Under the pieces are notes generated by a model that made no database searches, was not told where the DNA came from, and saw only the letters and a program-made list of their open reading frames with translations. This document shows, piece by piece, positions 61,669-64,000 of a DNA stretch of 64,000 bases. The position numbers were made by a program, and so were the translations under genes. Source of the DNA: Paracoccus shandongensis (GTDB taxonomy: Bacteria; Pseudomonadota; Alphaproteobacteria; Rhodobacterales; Rhodobacteraceae); contig NZ_JAFLRK010000006.1 of assembly GCF_017315735.1 (NCBI RefSeq), positions 1 to 64,000 on the forward strand. The letters run 5' to 3'. The first letter of the stretch is position 1, and every line of letters starts with the position of its first letter.

Positions 61669-61690
61669 GGGGCGCGTCAGGCGCCCCTTT
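61669..61690 (+). terminator. terminator between prfC and sspB
   Basis: GGGGCGC (61669-61675), loop GTCAG, GCGCCCC (61681-61687) followed by TTT. It starts five bases after the prfC stop and touches the sspB stop. Confidence 0.6.
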
Positions 61691-62163
61691 CATTTCCGCC
61701 AGCGGTCCAGCTGCACGACCTCTCCGCCGCCGTTCGGCGCGCCGTCGGGGCTGTCGTCGCCGTCCTCATCGCCGTCTTCGTCGTCCTCATCATCCTCGTC
61801 CTCGGATTCCTGCGTCTCGAAGCGCAGGCCGAATTCGACGGAAGGGTCCACAAAGGTCCGCAGCGCGTCGAAGGGGATGCGCAGCGGCTCGGGCGAGTTG
61901 CCGAAGTTCAGGGTTACGGTGAAGCCTTCGTCGTCCACGGTCAGGTTGTCGAACCAGTGCTGGATGACGATGGTCATTTCCTCGGGGTAGCGTTCGCGCA
62001 GCCAGTCGGCCATCTCGACGCCTTCGTCGCGGGTGTCGAAGGTGATGAAGAAGTGATGATCGCCCGGCAACCCGTGTTCGGCCACACGTTCCAGCACGTC
62101 TGCAATCAGCCCCTGCAGCGCGCGGTGCATCATTCCGCCATAATCAATTCCCGTTCGCGCCAT
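61690..62163 (-). CDS. sspB: SspB-family ClpXP adaptor (alpha type)
   Basis: 157 residues. The substrate-binding beta-barrel domain (1-115) contains HHFFITFDTRDEGVEMADWLRERYPEEMTIVIQHWF. A very acidic linker follows (residues 116-140). The C-terminal EVVQLDRWRK has the hydrophobic/basic character of the ClpX-docking tail of SspB. The protein tethers tmRNA-tagged substrates to ClpXP. ATG at 62163 with AAGGGGA upstream. It lies about 140 bp downstream of ssrA on the same strand. Confidence 0.92.
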   Translation of the reverse strand: MARTGIDYGGMMHRALQGLIADVLERVAEHGLPGDHHFFITFDTRDEGVEMADWLRERYPEEMTIVIQHWFDNLTVDDEGFTVTLNFGNSPEPLRIPFDALRTFVDPSVEFGLRFETQESEDEDDEDDEDGDEDGDDSPDGAPNGGGEVVQLDRWRK

Positions 62164-62304
62164 GCCCGTCCCCTTCGAATTTCGGGCCAGCATAGGCATA
62201 TGACGGGTATTGAAAAGGGGGGCGGCTGACGCTTGGGCAAGAAACCTGCAACGCCCGCCCGAACGCATAGGGGCGCTGTGACAGGCATGTCCGGCAAGGG
62301 GTTG

Positions 62305-62622
62305 AAGGTGCAGGATTCTGTTGCCAGGCTCCTGCGGGCCCCGCCTTACGCTGCTAGGCGCAAGGGCTTGGGTTTCGATCTTGCGGACTGCTTACGCAGC
62401 CAGCGCGACCGGAGCACGGTTGTCGTTGGCAACTGTACATTTTGCACCGATAACGGTGGTAGCTCACCGAGACAAAGCAAACATCTTTAGACGTTCGTCG
62501 ATCCTGTTTCGACCCCGAGGCCCCCCAACGAGGGTGATCTGGTGGAGTCGCCGGGTACCGCCCCCGGGTCCGATCCGCTTATTCCATGCGCGTTTATGTC
62601 CATAGTCCGGGTTGCCCCGGAC
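62305..62622 (-). ncRNA. ssrA: transfer-messenger RNA, circularly permuted two-piece form
   Basis: Read on the minus strand. The tag frame at 62430-62392 encodes ANDNRAPVALAA and a TAA stop. The order is permuted: the acceptor piece comes first, starting near 62622 with a hairpin (GTCCGGG/CCCGGAC) and ending in CCA at 62542-62540. A 13-base intervening segment (62539-62527) follows, then the coding piece, whose 5' end (GGGGCCTCGGGGTCGAAACAG, near 62526) is the tRNA-like 5' half, followed by the tag. A GCAGGA/TCCTGC hairpin (62335-62330 with 62315-62310) marks the probable 3' end. End coordinates are approximate. It rescues stalled ribosomes. Confidence 0.93.
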
Positions 62623-62628
62623 AGGTCG

Positions 62629-62657
62629 AATATAGGCGCGGGATTTGCGGCCTGCAA
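62629..62657 (-). promoter_or_regulatory. probable ssrA promoter
   Basis: Minus strand TTGCAG (62657-62652), 17-bp spacer, TATATT (62634-62629), about seven bases before the first hairpin of ssrA and starting six bases after the gnd stop. Confidence 0.7.
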
Positions 62658-62662
62658 GACCG

Positions 62663-64000
62663 TCACGCGGTCACGCCCCAGGGTCCGTGCGGCGCGTCCA
62701 GACCGTCGATGCGCTGGAAGCCGTGCGCGCCGAAGAAGTCGCGCTGCGCCTGGATCAGGTTCGCGGTGCCGCGCCCGGTGCGCATCAGATCGAACCACAT
62801 TAGCCCGGACGCCAGCGCGGGCAGGGCGTGGCCTGCCGCCGCACCCTGGGACACCACCTGCCGCAGCGCGGGCATGGCGGCCTCAAGAAGTCGCGCGAAG
62901 AAGGGCGCCATGATCAGGTTGCGGGCGGGATCGGCGGCCAGGGCGGCGGCCATGTCGTTCAGCATGGCCGAGCGGATGATGCAGCCTGCCCGCCAGACGC
63001 GGGCGATTTCCGGCAGATCCAGCGTCCAGCCGAATCGCTCGGACGCGGCGGAGATCATCGCAAAGCCCTGCGCATAGCAGAGGATCTTGCCCGCGATCAG
63101 CGCCTGTTCCAGCACCTGCGCGCCGATCGCGCAGGGCTGCGGGGCGGGACCGAACAGCGCCTGACCGGCCAGCCGTTCGTCCAGCCGGGCCGAGACGTTG
63201 CGGGCCATCACGGCGGCCTCGATCACCGGGATGGGGGCGGACAGGTGCTGCGCCTCGATGGCGGTCCAGCGGCCGGTGCCCTTCTGGCCCGCGCGGTCCA
63301 GGATCACGTCCACCATGGGCTTGCCGGTCTGGGGATCGGCGGCGGCGGTCACGGCGGCCGAAATCTCGATCAGGTATGATTTCAGCGCGCCTTCGTTCCA
63401 GCCCGCGAAGGCCGCACTGATCGCGGCGGCGTCCAGCCCCATGCCGTCGCGCAAGAGACCGTAAACCTCGGCGATCATCTGCATGTCGGCATATTCGATG
63501 CCGTTGTGGACCATCTTCACGAAATGCCCCGCGCCCGCATCGCCCATCCGGGCGGCGCAGGGGGTGCCGTCCTCGGCCCGGGCGGCGATGGCGGTCATCA
63601 CCTCGGCCACGCGCGCCCAATCGGCGGCGTCGCCCCCGCCCATGATGGCGGGACCGTGGCGCGCGCCTTCTTCTCCGCCTGAAACGCCCATGCCCAGGAA
63701 GCGGAAGGGCAGGCCTGCGGCATTGCGGCGGTTGGTGTCGTGGAAATCGGCGTTGCCCGCGTCGATCACCAGGTCGTCGGCGTCCAGCAGGGGTGCAAGC
63801 GCGGCAAGCTGGTCGTCCACCGGCTGACCGGCGGGCACCATCAGGATGATTGCGCGGGGCTTCGCGATGGCCGCGACCAGATCGGCCAGCGTCTCGGCGG
63901 GGATGATTCGGCTTGCCAGATCGCCCGCGCCTGCGGCGAAGGTCCGCGTCACGGCGGTGGTGCGGTTCCAGACCGCGACGGGAAAGCCTTTTTCGGCGAT
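62663..64000 (-). CDS. gnd: NADP-dependent phosphogluconate dehydrogenase, 5' end outside window
   Basis: The frame runs off the right edge: codons from 64000 read IAEKGFPVAVWNRT, the second strand of the Rossmann fold, so only the first 15 or so residues (with the GxGxMG loop) are missing. It oxidatively decarboxylates 6-phosphogluconate. Signatures are GMGVSGGEEGARHGPAIMGGG, MVHNGIEYADMQMIAEVY and the lysine motif GAGHFVKM. The catalytic helix and C-terminal TGRGTANLIQAQRDFFGAHGFQRID are intact. Confidence 0.96.
   Translation of the reverse strand: MAEKGFPVAVWNRTTAVTRTFAAGAGDLASRIIPAETLADLVAAIAKPRAIILMVPAGQPVDDQLAALAPLLDADDLVIDAGNADFHDTNRRNAAGLPFRFLGMGVSGGEEGARHGPAIMGGGDAADWARVAEVMTAIAARAEDGTPCAARMGDAGAGHFVKMVHNGIEYADMQMIAEVYGLLRDGMGLDAAAISAAFAGWNEGALKSYLIEISAAVTAAADPQTGKPMVDVILDRAGQKGTGRWTAIEAQHLSAPIPVIEAAVMARNVSARLDERLAGQALFGPAPQPCAIGAQVLEQALIAGKILCYAQGFAMISAASERFGWTLDLPEIARVWRAGCIIRSAMLNDMAAALAADPARNLIMAPFFARLLEAAMPALRQVVSQGAAAGHALPALASGLMWFDLMRTGRGTANLIQAQRDFFGAHGFQRIDGLDAPHGPWGVTA

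Overview
The window is GC-rich chromosomal DNA from an alphaproteobacterium of the Rhodobacteraceae, most likely Paracoccus or a close relative. The evidence is a 14-subunit complex I operon with five small non-subunit genes placed inside it and birA after it (the arrangement I recall for Paracoccus denitrificans nqo), a circularly permuted two-piece ssrA whose tag reads ANDNRAPVALAA, a class I lysyl-tRNA synthetase, an SspB of the alpha type, and many families I associate with Rhodobacterales (DUF6456, DUF5337, DUF5333, DUF6476, DUF2948, UPF0262). I see no insertion sequence, prophage, CRISPR array, rRNA operon or origin.

Layout. 1-6.5 kb: a DUF6456 regulator-like gene, the divergent katA/oxyR pair with a four-half-site OxyR operator, terC, tRNA-Leu, lipA and a secreted acidic repeat protein. 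6.7-27.6 kb: nuoABCDEFGHIJKLMN with five interspersed genes, then birA, coaX, rnj and trmB, nearly all overlapping or closely spaced. 27.7-29.4 kb: tRNA-Ser, an AT-rich gene-poor island and an unrecognised 276-residue protein. 29.4-36.5 kb: fhs and a uracil-DNA glycosylase on the minus strand, an orphan capsule-export set (kpsT-like, kpsE-like, kdsA), a flavoprotein and tRNA-Gln. 36.5-49 kb: adenine deaminase, tRNA-Arg, rpoH, a pseudouridine synthase, ubiK, then lgt-midA-pgeF-nadD-dacB as one overlapping operon, a TerB protein and lysS. 49-57.8 kb: recR, ybaB and dnaX, a TerB/J-domain protein, trpA, a LysR/DUF1127 divergent pair, and LMW phosphatase-UPF0262-hisD. 57.8-64 kb: murA with small neighbours, tRNA-Thr, prfC, sspB, the permuted ssrA and a 5'-truncated gnd that runs off the window.

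How the genes work together. The nuo operon supplies the respiratory NADH dehydrogenase. A MidA/NDUFAF7-type methyltransferase (complex I assembly in eukaryotes) lies 20 kb away. The right end gathers ribosome-rescue functions: release factor 3, tmRNA, and the SspB adaptor that hands tmRNA-tagged proteins to ClpXP. Stable-RNA genes in the window share a recognisable promoter, TTGC-like -35, 17-bp spacer, TA-rich -10. No clearly novel defence or mobile system is visible. The least explained pieces are the AT-rich island with a possible 29-codon ORF ahead of the 276-residue protein, the dyad that overlies the probable nuo promoter, and the five small genes inside nuo.
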